Of a stretch of 64,000 nucleotides of DNA, positions 44,028 through 52,798 are shown piece by piece. The position numbers and the translations under genes are program-made. A model generated the notes under the pieces. The model did not search any database. It saw only the letters and a list, made by a program, of their open reading frames with translations, and had not been told where the DNA came from. The stretch is from the NCBI GenBank assembly GCA_035534995.1, contig DATLQX010000141.1:19073-83072 (forward strand), given 5' to 3'. Source of the DNA: JANWHV01 sp035534995 (lineage in GTDB: Bacteria; Chloroflexota; UBA5177; JANWHV01). The first letter of the stretch is position 1; each line of letters begins with the position of its first letter.

Positions 44028-45293
44028 ATGCCCGCCCGGCCTTCCAGCGCGCGGCCACATCCCAGGCTTGGCCGGCGCGTCACGGCGTATGCGCTCAGTT
44101 TCACCGGATTGACCGACAACGCGCGACGCCTGTTGGTTGGGGCGACCAGCCTCTGGGTCGGGATCGGCGTGTTCGGCGTCCTGTTTAACCTCTATCTAAT
44201 CGCCCTCGGCTACAGCGTGGCCTTTGTCGGCTTGCTTGCCGCCCTTTCGACCGTGGGGCAGGCAGCGGTCTCCCTCGTTCTTGCTCCCTTGCTACGTAGC
44301 TGGCCGACCCGCACGGTGATGGCCTCGGCCACTGCTTTGGTGACAGTGACCATGGCCGCCTCCGCTCTCTTCACCGCCGCGCCGGCCCTGATTGTCCTGA
44401 CCTTCCTCCAGGGGGCGGCGATCGCGGCGGCCAGCATTCCCTCATCGCCCTTCATCATGGAGCAGGCACCAGTGGATCGGCGGGCGCACCTGTTCTCGGC
44501 GTACATGGCTTCAACCAACTTCGGCTCCATGGCCGGCTCCTTGATCAGCGGGGTGATCCCGACCATCGGCGCCATCCTCCCCGTGCTCCGCGGCCATGTG
44601 GTGGTCCAGGACCGCTTCGGGCTGCTCCTTGGGGCCGCGATTACGATTGTGGGGATCGTGTCACTCTGGCGGATCACCGGCGAACGGGCGCCGGAGGACA
44701 GCGACTCCGCCGGTACGCGCGCCGCGTTCGGCGTGCCGGTCGACGAGGAGGCGCGGCAGGGAGACGTGCGGGCCATGATGGCGGCGACCGCGTGCATCGC
44801 CCTGGCCCTTGGCGCCGTGTATCCCCTCTTCAACGTCTATTTTTCCACCGTACACCATGCATCAACGGCGACTATCGGCCTCCTGTACGCGGTGTCGGGG
44901 GTGCTATGCACCGCCGGTTCCTTTCTGGGCCCGGTGGTGGCTCGGTCTGGGGCACTCCCGGGACTGGTCGCGACGCGGGCGCTCACGGCGCCGATCCTCT
45001 TACTCTTCTGGCTTCACCCGTCGCTGGCGCTGGTGTTCGCGGCCTATATTGGCCGCAATATTCTTGGTCAGATTACAGGCACGCTGGAGAACGCATTCAC
45101 CATGGAAAGGGTATCGGCGGACATGCGCGCCGGGGTGGCTAACTGGCGGACCTTCGCCTTTAACGCGGGATGGACCGTCGCCTCACTTGCCGCCGGGGCG
45201 ATTGTCTCCCGCTACGGCTTCGATCCGGTCTTCGTGGCGAGCGCCGCTCTGACGGCGGCAGGGGTTCTCATCTGGTATCGACGCTTTGGCTAG
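44028..45293 (+). CDS. Major facilitator superfamily transporter
   Basis: A 421-residue protein with about twelve membrane helices (NLYLIALGYSVAFVGLLAAL opening helices 1-2; a central loop with EEARQGDVRAMM). It ends the aromatic operon, so an aromatic acid or a pathway intermediate is a plausible substrate, but the family sequence does not show specificity. The central loop is short. ATG 44028 has GGAGGAGAG upstream. The last 26 bases overlap the end of the convergent sigma-factor remnant. Confidence 0.82.
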   Translation: MPARPSSARPHPRLGRRVTAYALSFTGLTDNARRLLVGATSLWVGIGVFGVLFNLYLIALGYSVAFVGLLAALSTVGQAAVSLVLAPLLRSWPTRTVMASATALVTVTMAASALFTAAPALIVLTFLQGAAIAAASIPSSPFIMEQAPVDRRAHLFSAYMASTNFGSMAGSLISGVIPTIGAILPVLRGHVVVQDRFGLLLGAAITIVGIVSLWRITGERAPEDSDSAGTRAAFGVPVDEEARQGDVRAMMAATACIALALGAVYPLFNVYFSTVHHASTATIGLLYAVSGVLCTAGSFLGPVVARSGALPGLVATRALTAPILLLFWLHPSLALVFAAYIGRNILGQITGTLENAFTMERVSADMRAGVANWRTFAFNAGWTVASLAAGAIVSRYGFDPVFVASAALTAAGVLIWYRRFG

Positions 45294-45624
45294 AGGCCGC
45301 CATTTCGGACAGCCGGCGCTGTAAGAAGTGGCGCTCGACCGTGTTGCGGCACAACTCCAGAGCCCGGCCGTACGCGGCCATCGCCTCCTCCCATCGCCCC
45401 GCGCGCCTGAGGAGGTCGATTGCCTTCCGCCGGCCCACGCTATTGAGCCAGGCGGCGGGATTGTGCGGAACCCCAGCCGAGGGCCACGTTTGCAAGGCGG
45501 CGACGCAGGCATCTTGCAGGGCGTCCTCGGCCAGGGTGAAGTCACCTGTCTGGGCGATGAGTGAGGCCAGGATGCGCCCGGACTCCTGGCGGAAGACCTC
45601 GTCCACCACCTGATCGACGTTCAT
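45268..45624 (-). pseudogene. ECF sigma factor (DUF6596/SigJ-like TPR type), internally deleted
   Basis: The 118-residue frame starts at ATG 45624 and reads as sigma-70 region 2 (VDEVFRQESGRILASLIAQ, DFTLAEDALQDACVAAL, PAAWLNSVGRRKAIDLLRR). It then jumps within a few codons to a TPR-like ending (AGRWEEAMAAYGRALEL, VERHFLQRRLSEM), the C-terminal end of the long DUF6596-type ECF sigma factors of about 400 residues. Region 4 and most of the C-terminal domain are missing without loss of frame. The two joined parts both contain DLLRR-like codons, which suggests deletion between short direct repeats. It cannot act as a normal sigma factor. Confidence 0.65.
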
Positions 45625-45738
45625 GGTAGGTCCATCCTTCTTGCCAAAATAGTGCCTGTGCAGGCATCTACGGCTGTTGTACACTCCTGAGGGCGGTTTT
45701 GGTGACTCGCAAGGAAGCGATATTCAGACGGAGGCGGT

Positions 45739-47373
45739 ATGAGGCGACGCGGACAAGCAATGGGCGCACTTGTGCTCTCATCATTCCTGGTCTTGAGTGG
45801 AAGCGGGGTAAACGGCTGGATTGGGTCGCACGCGCAGGCGGCGAGCAGCAACAGCAGTCTAATTTTTGGTTCGACCGAGGAGCCGGACACCCTCAACCCG
45901 CTAATCTCCGGCTTGCAGGTAACTGGCGACGTGGCGAGCGCTGTATTCGATACGCTGATAAACTACGATACACATAACAATGTATACCCCGTCCTTGCTA
46001 CCTCGGTAGCCCACAGCGCCGATGGCCGCACCTGGACCTTTCACCTCCGCCATGGGGTAAAGTGGGCTGACGGCCAGCCGTTCACCAGCGCCGACGTGGC
46101 CTATACCTACGGCGCGATCTTCAGCAAGAAAAACAACATCATCTCAACCCAGGGCTGGGATCAAATCGACAAGTTCACCACGCCTGATGCCTACACGGTG
46201 GTGATGCACCTGAAGCAGGTCTTTGCCCCCTTCCTCAGCTATGTCGGCCCGACCGATATCCTCCCCAAGCACATCTATGACCAGCCGGGAGTTGATTTCA
46301 ACAAGGCGGCCTTTGATCGGAAGCCGTTTGGTACCGGTCCTTACATGGTCAGCGAATGGAAGACCGGCGACCATATTACCCTGGTCCCAAATCCCTATTC
46401 CTGGCGGGGTCAGCCGCACATCAAGAAGATCGTCTTTAAGATCGTGCCGAATAATAATACGGAGTACGTCCAGCTTCGCACCGGCGACCTTGACGTGGGT
46501 GCGGTGAACGCCGCCGTGGCGGACGAAGTCAGCCACTCGCCAATCCAGGGTAAGCAGGTGCTGGTCTCCGACAACAATGCCTGGTACCATATCGACCTCA
46601 AGCAGTGGGGCTTTCTGCGGGAGACGGCGGTCCGCCAGGCGCTTGACTACGCGACTCCCAAAGCGGCGTTGCTGAAGGGCATTTTGAAGGGGCATGGCCA
46701 ACTCGCCTACGCCGACATTGACCCGACCTTCACCCAGTACTACAATCCGCATCTGCCGGCCCACCCCTACAGCCTGAGCAAGGCGTCGGCCCTCCTGGCG
46801 GGAGATGGCTTCACCAAGGGTCCGGGTGGGGTGTTGCAAAAGAACGGGCAGCCGCTGGCCATTGATTTCTGGATCGGAACCAGTGACGACAACGGCCAGA
46901 AGATCGCCCCTATCTTGAAGAATCTCTGGGGAAAAATTGGGATTCAGGTCACCATTCACTCGCAGAGCTTCACCACCATCTTTGGTCCCACCGGGCCGAC
47001 CTACACGAAAGCCATGACCGGCATCTTTTATGCCTGGTTCAATGGGAACGATCCGGATGACACCCAATACTGGAACAGCTCCCAGATCCCTACCAGCCCC
47101 ACCAGCCCTGGCAACAACTCGCTTGGCTACTTCCACCAGTTCAGTTTCCAGAAACAGATCGACCAACTCACCAACGCGGGCACGGCGACCACGGATCCGG
47201 CCAAACGGCGCTCGGCATACTTCCAGATCCAGGATCTCCTGGCTACCCAGGTTCCAGTGATCTTCCTCTTCTGGTTGCCCGGCTACACCGTGATTCCGGC
47301 CAATCTGCACGGCATCGCGCCAAACCCCTTCGCGCACGAGTTCTATAACGTCGCGCAGTGGAATCTGAGCTAG
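45739..47373 (+). CDS. Peptide-type ABC transporter substrate-binding protein
   Basis: A 544-residue exported binding protein of family 5: signal peptide (1-35), then SLIFGSTEEPDTLNPL, WTFHLRHGVKWADGQPFTSADV and PFGTGPYMVSEW, all DppA/OppA hallmarks. The ligand may be an oligopeptide or another compound. ATG 45739 follows GGAGG. A large palindrome separates it from its permease genes 133 bases downstream. Confidence 0.9.
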   Translation: MRRRGQAMGALVLSSFLVLSGSGVNGWIGSHAQAASSNSSLIFGSTEEPDTLNPLISGLQVTGDVASAVFDTLINYDTHNNVYPVLATSVAHSADGRTWTFHLRHGVKWADGQPFTSADVAYTYGAIFSKKNNIISTQGWDQIDKFTTPDAYTVVMHLKQVFAPFLSYVGPTDILPKHIYDQPGVDFNKAAFDRKPFGTGPYMVSEWKTGDHITLVPNPYSWRGQPHIKKIVFKIVPNNNTEYVQLRTGDLDVGAVNAAVADEVSHSPIQGKQVLVSDNNAWYHIDLKQWGFLRETAVRQALDYATPKAALLKGILKGHGQLAYADIDPTFTQYYNPHLPAHPYSLSKASALLAGDGFTKGPGGVLQKNGQPLAIDFWIGTSDDNGQKIAPILKNLWGKIGIQVTIHSQSFTTIFGPTGPTYTKAMTGIFYAWFNGNDPDDTQYWNSSQIPTSPTSPGNNSLGYFHQFSFQKQIDQLTNAGTATTDPAKRRSAYFQIQDLLATQVPVIFLFWLPGYTVIPANLHGIAPNPFAHEFYNVAQWNLS

Positions 47374-47402
47374 CACCCTGGCCGAAATAGTCTTGCGGTT
47401 CC

Positions 47403-47468
47403 GTAGGGGCACCGGTCGCGGGTGCCCCCGCGCGGAAGCTCACGGGCACCCACGACCGGTGCCCCTAC
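47403..47468. repeat. 25-bp palindrome between binding-protein and permease genes
   Basis: Arms 47403-47427 and 47444-47468 match at 24 of 25 positions (starting GTAGGGGCACCGGTCG) with a 16-base centre. It could dampen read-through into the permeases, giving excess binding protein. Shorter relatives occur at 15170 and 40086, so it may also be a dispersed palindromic element. Confidence 0.65.
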
Positions 47469-47506
47469 CCGCGCAAGGCCCGTACGCCCCACCGTAATAG
47501 GGAAGC

Positions 47507-48460
47507 ATGGGTAAATACGCACTCCGCCGCGTCTTGCAGGCCATCCCACTCTTGTTGGGCGTGGCGATCCTGTCGTTCGCCTTGATCCAGTTCCTGCCCG
47601 GCGGGCCGCTCACCCTGCTCGCCCATAACCCCCACGCCACGCCGGCGCAAATCAGGCAAATCTCCCATAATCTCGGGCTCGATCAGCCTGGCTATATCCA
47701 ATTCTTCAAGTGGGCCGGCGGCCTCCTGCACGGCGATTGGGGAACCTCCTACGTGGATGGCCGTCCCGTCCTCAGCGACATCGGGGCGAGGTTGCCCGCA
47801 ACCCTCCTCTTGATGGGGACGGGGCTGCTCGTCTCGAGCGTCCTGGCGGTCACGTTTGGCGTCCTTTCGGCCGTCCGCCCCTATAGTCTCTTCGATTATG
47901 GCGCTACCTTCTTCTCGTTCTTCGGCCTTTCCATGCCGGTCTTCTGGTTCGGCTTGATGCTGCAATTGCTCTTCGCGGTGCACCTCGGCTGGCTACCGGC
48001 GGCCGATGCCTACGACGAACGAACCGGCCCCAGCTTCTGGAGCGGGCTGCATCATATCATCCTGCCCGCGTTCACCCTGGGGATTACCAGTATCGCTGGT
48101 TGGAGCCGCTATTTGCGGTCTTCCCTGGTTGACGTGGTCCGCCAGGACTACATTCGTACCGCCCGTGCCAAAGGGGTAGTGCGCCGGCGCGTGATTATGG
48201 TCCATGCGATGCGCAACGCTCTGATCCCCTTGGTGACCGTGATGGCGTTGGATATTCCCGGCTATTTCACGGGTGCCGTGGTGGTGGAGACGGTATATTC
48301 GTGGCCGGGCATGGGGCGCCTGTTCTTCGATTCGCTTAATACCCGCGATTATCCGATTCAGCTGGGCTTGCTGGTCATCTCCGCCTGCTTGATCGTGCTG
48401 GGGAATCTGATCGCCGATCTGGTCTATGGCTATCTCGATCCGAGGATAAAGTATTCATGA
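47507..48460 (+). CDS. ABC transporter permease, DppB/OppB type
   Basis: A 317-residue permease with the OppB opening RRVLQAIPLLLGVAILSFAL, LPGGPLTLLAHN, the ISHNLGLDQPGYIQFFKW segment, an EAA loop (YIRTARAKGVVRRRVIMVHA) and the YSWPGMGRLFF ending. It pairs with the following DppC-type protein. It starts after the palindrome and overlaps the next gene by 4 bases (ATGA). Confidence 0.9.
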   Translation: MGKYALRRVLQAIPLLLGVAILSFALIQFLPGGPLTLLAHNPHATPAQIRQISHNLGLDQPGYIQFFKWAGGLLHGDWGTSYVDGRPVLSDIGARLPATLLLMGTGLLVSSVLAVTFGVLSAVRPYSLFDYGATFFSFFGLSMPVFWFGLMLQLLFAVHLGWLPAADAYDERTGPSFWSGLHHIILPAFTLGITSIAGWSRYLRSSLVDVVRQDYIRTARAKGVVRRRVIMVHAMRNALIPLVTVMALDIPGYFTGAVVVETVYSWPGMGRLFFDSLNTRDYPIQLGLLVISACLIVLGNLIADLVYGYLDPRIKYS

Positions 48461-49398
48461 GCACGGACCAGCTCGATCCAGGCCCTCGGCATTCGGGCCA
48501 ACTGGCCCCCGCGCTCGGCGCCGCGGCATCTCCCGTGGAGCCTCCGGAAACCATCGAGGCACGACGGCGTGCCCGGCTGCTCCGCCGATTCTTGCGCCAT
48601 CGGCTCGCGGTGGCCAGCCTGCTGATCCTCCTCGTGGTGGTGCTGATCTCGGTCTTCGCGCCCGTGATCGCTCCCTACGATCCCAGTGCGACGGACATCA
48701 ATAACCTCACGGCTACCGGTCCCACCGCCGCCCATTGGCTGGGTACCGACGACATCGGAGAGGATGTGTTGAGCCGGGTGCTTTTTGGCGGGCGCATCTC
48801 GCTCAGCATCGGGGCTGGCGCCGCGCTGCTCTCACTGGTCCTTGGCGTGGTGGTCGGGGCGGTTGCCGGGTGGTTCGGTGGAATAGTAGATACCCTGCTC
48901 ATGCGCTTCGTCGATCTGATGCTCTGCTTCCCCGCGCTGTTCCTCTTGCTGATCTTCTTTGCCCTGGTCCCCGCCTCCGAGTTGGTCATCGTGCTGTTCC
49001 TCGGGCTCTTCGGCTGGATGTACCTGGCCCGCATTGTCCGCGGTGATTTCCTTGCCCTCAGGGAGCAGGAGTTCGTGCAGAGCGCCCTCGCCCTGGGAGT
49101 GGGCAGCCGGCGCATCATCTGGCGGCACTTGCTTCCGAACGTGGTTGGCGTGGTGATCGTCACCGGCACCCTGAACGTGGCCTACAATATGCTCGCCGAG
49201 GCGACCCTCGACTTCCTGGGCTATGGGGTGCCGCCCGATACGCCAACCTGGGGCAATATGCTCACCACCGCCAGTAACCACTATATTGATCAGCCGTTGC
49301 TGGCCATTGCTCCCGGCCTTACCCTGACCGTGGTCATCCTCTGTATTAATTTCCTCGGGGACGGCCTTCGCGATGCCCTTGATCCGAAGATGTCCTGA
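48457..49398 (+). CDS. ABC transporter permease, DppC/OppC type
   Basis: A 313-residue permease with a cytoplasmic N-terminus rich in Pro/Ala, the LGTDDIGEDVLSRVLFGG motif and an EAA loop (EFVQSALALGVGSRRIIWRH). It is translationally coupled to the DppB-type gene. The next gene is convergent, so this operon also lacks its ATPases; both peptide-type systems of this window must borrow ATPases encoded elsewhere. Confidence 0.9.
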   Translation: MSTDQLDPGPRHSGQLAPALGAAASPVEPPETIEARRRARLLRRFLRHRLAVASLLILLVVVLISVFAPVIAPYDPSATDINNLTATGPTAAHWLGTDDIGEDVLSRVLFGGRISLSIGAGAALLSLVLGVVVGAVAGWFGGIVDTLLMRFVDLMLCFPALFLLLIFFALVPASELVIVLFLGLFGWMYLARIVRGDFLALREQEFVQSALALGVGSRRIIWRHLLPNVVGVVIVTGTLNVAYNMLAEATLDFLGYGVPPDTPTWGNMLTTASNHYIDQPLLAIAPGLTLTVVILCINFLGDGLRDALDPKMS

Positions 49399-49421
49399 AG
49401 CCGCCATGGTCAGCCATGCGG

Positions 49422-49751
49422 CTACGGTTGGGAATGTGGCGCGTCCGTTCCCGTCTCGGTGGCATCATAGCGTTCGGCCGAGGCACTGAAGAGGCCGGCG
49501 CTTTCACCATATTTGGCCGGATCATAGCGATCCCCAGCCGCGAGTTCGGCACGCGACGCCGCGACCCGGACCATAGCGGTATCGAGCGCGCCCCAGCCAT
49601 AGGGAAGGATCAGGTCACTGCCGAATACCCCGCGGTCGCGGACCACCAGGTACCTCGGCGTCCCTTCGGCATCGAAGAGCACGTCCTCCACAACCCCGGC
49701 CACACCGTCGCTCGCCATCACCTGCTTGCCGATCAAGGCAGACTTATCCAT
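49422..49751 (-). CDS. PRC-barrel domain protein
   Basis: A 109-residue soluble protein with one PRC-barrel-like domain (residues about 5-75: IGKQVMASDGVAGVVEDVLF, YLVVRDRG, LILPYGWGALD) and a short disordered tail. ATG 49751 is preceded by GAGGGAAAGG. It is the third PRC-barrel gene in the window; function unknown. Confidence 0.75.
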   Translation of the reverse strand: MDKSALIGKQVMASDGVAGVVEDVLFDAEGTPRYLVVRDRGVFGSDLILPYGWGALDTAMVRVAASRAELAAGDRYDPAKYGESAGLFSASAERYDATETGTDAPHSQP

Positions 49752-50094
49752 GGACCTTTCCCTCTCTGGTACAGCTTGGCGTACGATTTCCTGTGATTGC
49801 ACATGCTCGGTCCAGTCCAGTGTCCCAGGGGCGTGATAGCGGGGCAAGGCCAGGATGTCCGCATAATACCCAATATGCTGCTTGCTTCCTTGCCGGCCGC
49901 GTGTCCGTGGCCGGCACGCCGAACCGTCGCCCCTCTATCTGTGGTCTGTTATCAGCACACAATGGCGGCGAGCGGCCGCCAGAGAGTTCGTTTTGCCGCT
50001 CAATGGTAGGTTTGTTAGAATTGAGGTGATAGATTAGGCATGTTTTCTCGGCGTGCGGGCGAACTCGGCACGATCGCCGGTTACGAGGGCTAAC
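49752..50094 (+). promoter_or_regulatory. Intergenic region with the hemA promoter
   Basis: TTGCCG (49993-49998), 17 bases, TAGAAT (50016-50021) points toward hemA and gives a leader of about 70 bases. The remainder of this 343-base gap shows no gene. Confidence 0.55.
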
Positions 50095-51360
50095 TTGGAA
50101 CCTGTGATCGTTGGCATTCATCAACGGAGCGCGCCCGTGGCCTTGCGCGAGCAAGTGGCCTTTGCCGAGACTGATTTGGTCCGCGCTCTGCCCGCCCTCC
50201 GCCGATTGGTACCCGAGGCTGCCCTCGTCTCAACGTGCCATCGCACCGAGGTATACGCGGTGGACGACGGGGAGAGCGACACCGCCGGTCTGGCCTTGCG
50301 ATTTCTCCGCGATTGGCATGGAAACGTGGCGGACCAGGTAGTTCCGTATCTCTACGTAAAACGTGGAGCGGAGGCTGCCCACCATCTGTTCCGTCTGGCT
50401 GCCGGCCTTGATTCGATGGTCCTGGGCGAGGACCAAATTCTGGCCCAACTGAAAGGCGCCCTGGATGCCGCGCGTAATGCCGGTACCCTGGGGCCGGTCC
50501 TCTTCCGGCTACTGGAGGGCGGTTTGGCGGCGGGAAAACTTGTCCGAGCCGAGACAGGGATCGCCCGCGGCCACCTTTCCGCCGTTTCGGTGGTCGTGGA
50601 TCTGGCGCGGGAGCGACTCGGTGGTCTGGCGGGACGGCGCATTCTCGTGGTGGGCGCTGGGGCGACCGGGGAATTGGCCTTGAAGCACCTGCGGGACGAA
50701 GGAGAAGCGCGCGTCCTGCTCACGAATCGCACCAACGCTCGCGCGGACGCGCTGGCGTCCCAGTACGGTGCCGAGCCCTGGCCCTTCGAGCACCTGGATG
50801 ATGCCCTGGCTCAGGTGGACCTTGTTCTCGGTTGTACCGCGTCTCCGGAGCCTGTGATCGGCGCCTCCTTGGTTCAGCGGGCTCTGGACACGCGGGAACG
50901 CGACCGCCCGCTGATGTTCTGCGATCTCGCGGTGCCGCGCGACATCGATCCCCAGGTCGCTACCCTTCCTGGCGTTCTCTTGTATGATGTGGATTGTCTC
51001 CACGAACTCTGCGCCGCCAATCGTGAGGCCCGCGTCGCCGAGGTCGCGCGCGCCGAGAGCCTGATCGAAGGAGAAGTTACCGCGTTTTCGCGCTGGCTAG
51101 CCGCGCAGGACCAGGTTCCCACCATCCGGGCCCTCCGCGATCACGCGGAATCGATTCGCGTGACGGAGGTCGAGCGGGCCCTGGCCCAGTTACCGGATCT
51201 CTCTCCTCACCAGAGACGAGCCGTGGAAGCGTTGTCCGCCGCGATCGTCAACAAGCTGCTCCATCGTCCCATGGTTAGCCTTAAAGATCCCGAGGCCGGG
51301 AATGGCCTCGCCCTGGCGGCCCGGCGCCTCTTCGATCTGCAACTCGTGGTGGGAGACTAA
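50095..51360 (+). CDS. hemA: Glutamyl-tRNA reductase
   Basis: A 421-residue first enzyme of the C5 pathway, reducing glutamyl-tRNA to glutamate-1-semialdehyde with NADPH. Catalytic Cys48 is in the STCHRTEVYA motif (usually STCNRTE). A Rossmann domain (RRILVVGAGATGELALKHL) and the C-terminal dimerisation helices follow. TTG 50095 is chosen since the protein then begins MEPVIVGIHQRSAP, as in the family, and GAGGG lies just upstream; GTG 50053 would add 14 residues. hemL starts 3 bases after its stop, so the product is handed to the next enzyme. Confidence 0.93.
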   Translation: MEPVIVGIHQRSAPVALREQVAFAETDLVRALPALRRLVPEAALVSTCHRTEVYAVDDGESDTAGLALRFLRDWHGNVADQVVPYLYVKRGAEAAHHLFRLAAGLDSMVLGEDQILAQLKGALDAARNAGTLGPVLFRLLEGGLAAGKLVRAETGIARGHLSAVSVVVDLARERLGGLAGRRILVVGAGATGELALKHLRDEGEARVLLTNRTNARADALASQYGAEPWPFEHLDDALAQVDLVLGCTASPEPVIGASLVQRALDTRERDRPLMFCDLAVPRDIDPQVATLPGVLLYDVDCLHELCAANREARVAEVARAESLIEGEVTAFSRWLAAQDQVPTIRALRDHAESIRVTEVERALAQLPDLSPHQRRAVEALSAAIVNKLLHRPMVSLKDPEAGNGLALAARRLFDLQLVVGD

Positions 51361-51363
51361 CGG

Positions 51364-52656
51364 ATGGCCGCCACCGCCCGCTCGGAGGCCCTTTTCGCGG
51401 AGGCCCGTCGGCTTTTTCCTGGGGGGGTAAACAGCCCCGTCCGCGCCTTCCGCGGCGTGGGCGGTACGCCCCGCTTTATCGACCGAGGCGAGGGACCGTA
51501 CCTGTTTGATGTGGATGGAAACCGGCTCATCGATTATGTCCTGTCCTGGGGGCCGTTGATTCTTGGCCATGCCCACCCGGACGTAGTCGCGGCTATCACC
51601 CGGCGGGCCGCCATGGGGACCAGCTTCGGCGCGCCGACCGAGCTGGAGAATGACCTGGGCCGGCTGATAACCGGCGTCATGCCCGCGGTGGAGGAGTTGC
51701 GGTTCGTATCGTCGGGTACCGAGGCCACGATGAGCGCGGCCCGCCTGGCCCGTGCCTTCACTGGGCGGCCCAAGATTCTCAAGTTCGAGGGGTGTTACCA
51801 CGGGCACGCGGACGGCTTTCTGGTCCAGGCCGGCTCAGGGGTCGCGACCCTTGGTCTCCCGGACAGTCCAGGCGTCACCAGCGCCGGCACGGCCGACACG
51901 CTCAGTGCCCCGTACAACGATCTGGGCGCGGTACGGGCGCTATTCGAGCGCCTCGGTGACCAGGTCGCGGCGATCATCGTGGAACCGGTGGCGGGGAACA
52001 TGGGTCTGGTACTGCCAGAGGTCGGCTTTCTTCCTGGCCTACAGAATCTGGCCCACCAGTATGGGGCGCTCTTGATTTGCGATGAAGTGATGACAGGGTT
52101 TCGGGTTGGGCTGGGAGGTGCTCAAGGTCTGTATGGACTGGCGCCGGACCTGACTTGCCTGGGCAAGGTGATCGGTGGCGGTCTCCCCGTGGCCGCGTAC
52201 GGCGGTCGGCGGGAGATCATGGAACTGGTGGCCCCGGCAGGGCCTGTCTATCAGGCCGGGACGTTGTCGGGAAACCCGCTCGCCATGGCGGCCGGCATCG
52301 CCGCTTTGCGGGCCATCACCAAACCAGAGGTGTTCCCTCGCCTGGAGTCCCTGACGGCCGCGCTCCGGGACAGGTTGACCGCCGCCGCCGCGGACGTTGC
52401 CGTTCCCTTCCAGGCTGCCTCGGTGGGCAGTATGTGGGGATTCTTCTTTACCTCGGACCCTGTGACCGACTACCAATCCGCCAAGCACGCCGATACGACT
52501 CGGTACGCGCGCTTCTTTCATGCCATGCTCGACCACGGCGTCTACCTTGCCCCGTCCCAGTTTGAGTCGGCGTTTGTCTCCCTCGCTCACGGTCAGGGAC
52601 AGATAGATGCCACGATCGAGTCAGCTCAAGCGGCGTTTCGTACCCTGGCTGAGTAG
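51364..52656 (+). CDS. hemL: Glutamate-1-semialdehyde 2,1-aminomutase
   Basis: A 430-residue PLP enzyme that makes 5-aminolevulinate. Lys268 in CLGKVIGGGLP binds PLP; VSSGTEATMSA, CYHGHADGF and LLICDEVMTGFR are the other family motifs. ATG 51364 has GGGAGA upstream. It forms an operon with hemA; the later haem genes are not in the window. Confidence 0.95.
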   Translation: MAATARSEALFAEARRLFPGGVNSPVRAFRGVGGTPRFIDRGEGPYLFDVDGNRLIDYVLSWGPLILGHAHPDVVAAITRRAAMGTSFGAPTELENDLGRLITGVMPAVEELRFVSSGTEATMSAARLARAFTGRPKILKFEGCYHGHADGFLVQAGSGVATLGLPDSPGVTSAGTADTLSAPYNDLGAVRALFERLGDQVAAIIVEPVAGNMGLVLPEVGFLPGLQNLAHQYGALLICDEVMTGFRVGLGGAQGLYGLAPDLTCLGKVIGGGLPVAAYGGRREIMELVAPAGPVYQAGTLSGNPLAMAAGIAALRAITKPEVFPRLESLTAALRDRLTAAAADVAVPFQAASVGSMWGFFFTSDPVTDYQSAKHADTTRYARFFHAMLDHGVYLAPSQFESAFVSLAHGQGQIDATIESAQAAFRTLAE

Positions 52657-52798
52657 ATCCGTTTGTCCTCAATGCGGCTTGGCTTGAGCGCGCGCCTCGC
52701 TATGGGACTTGGCCCGCCATCTCAGCCGAGCCCAATGGCATCGAGGAGAACCTACCGGATCTCCAGACGTCGATCCGGTTGAGTTAACCAACTTCACC

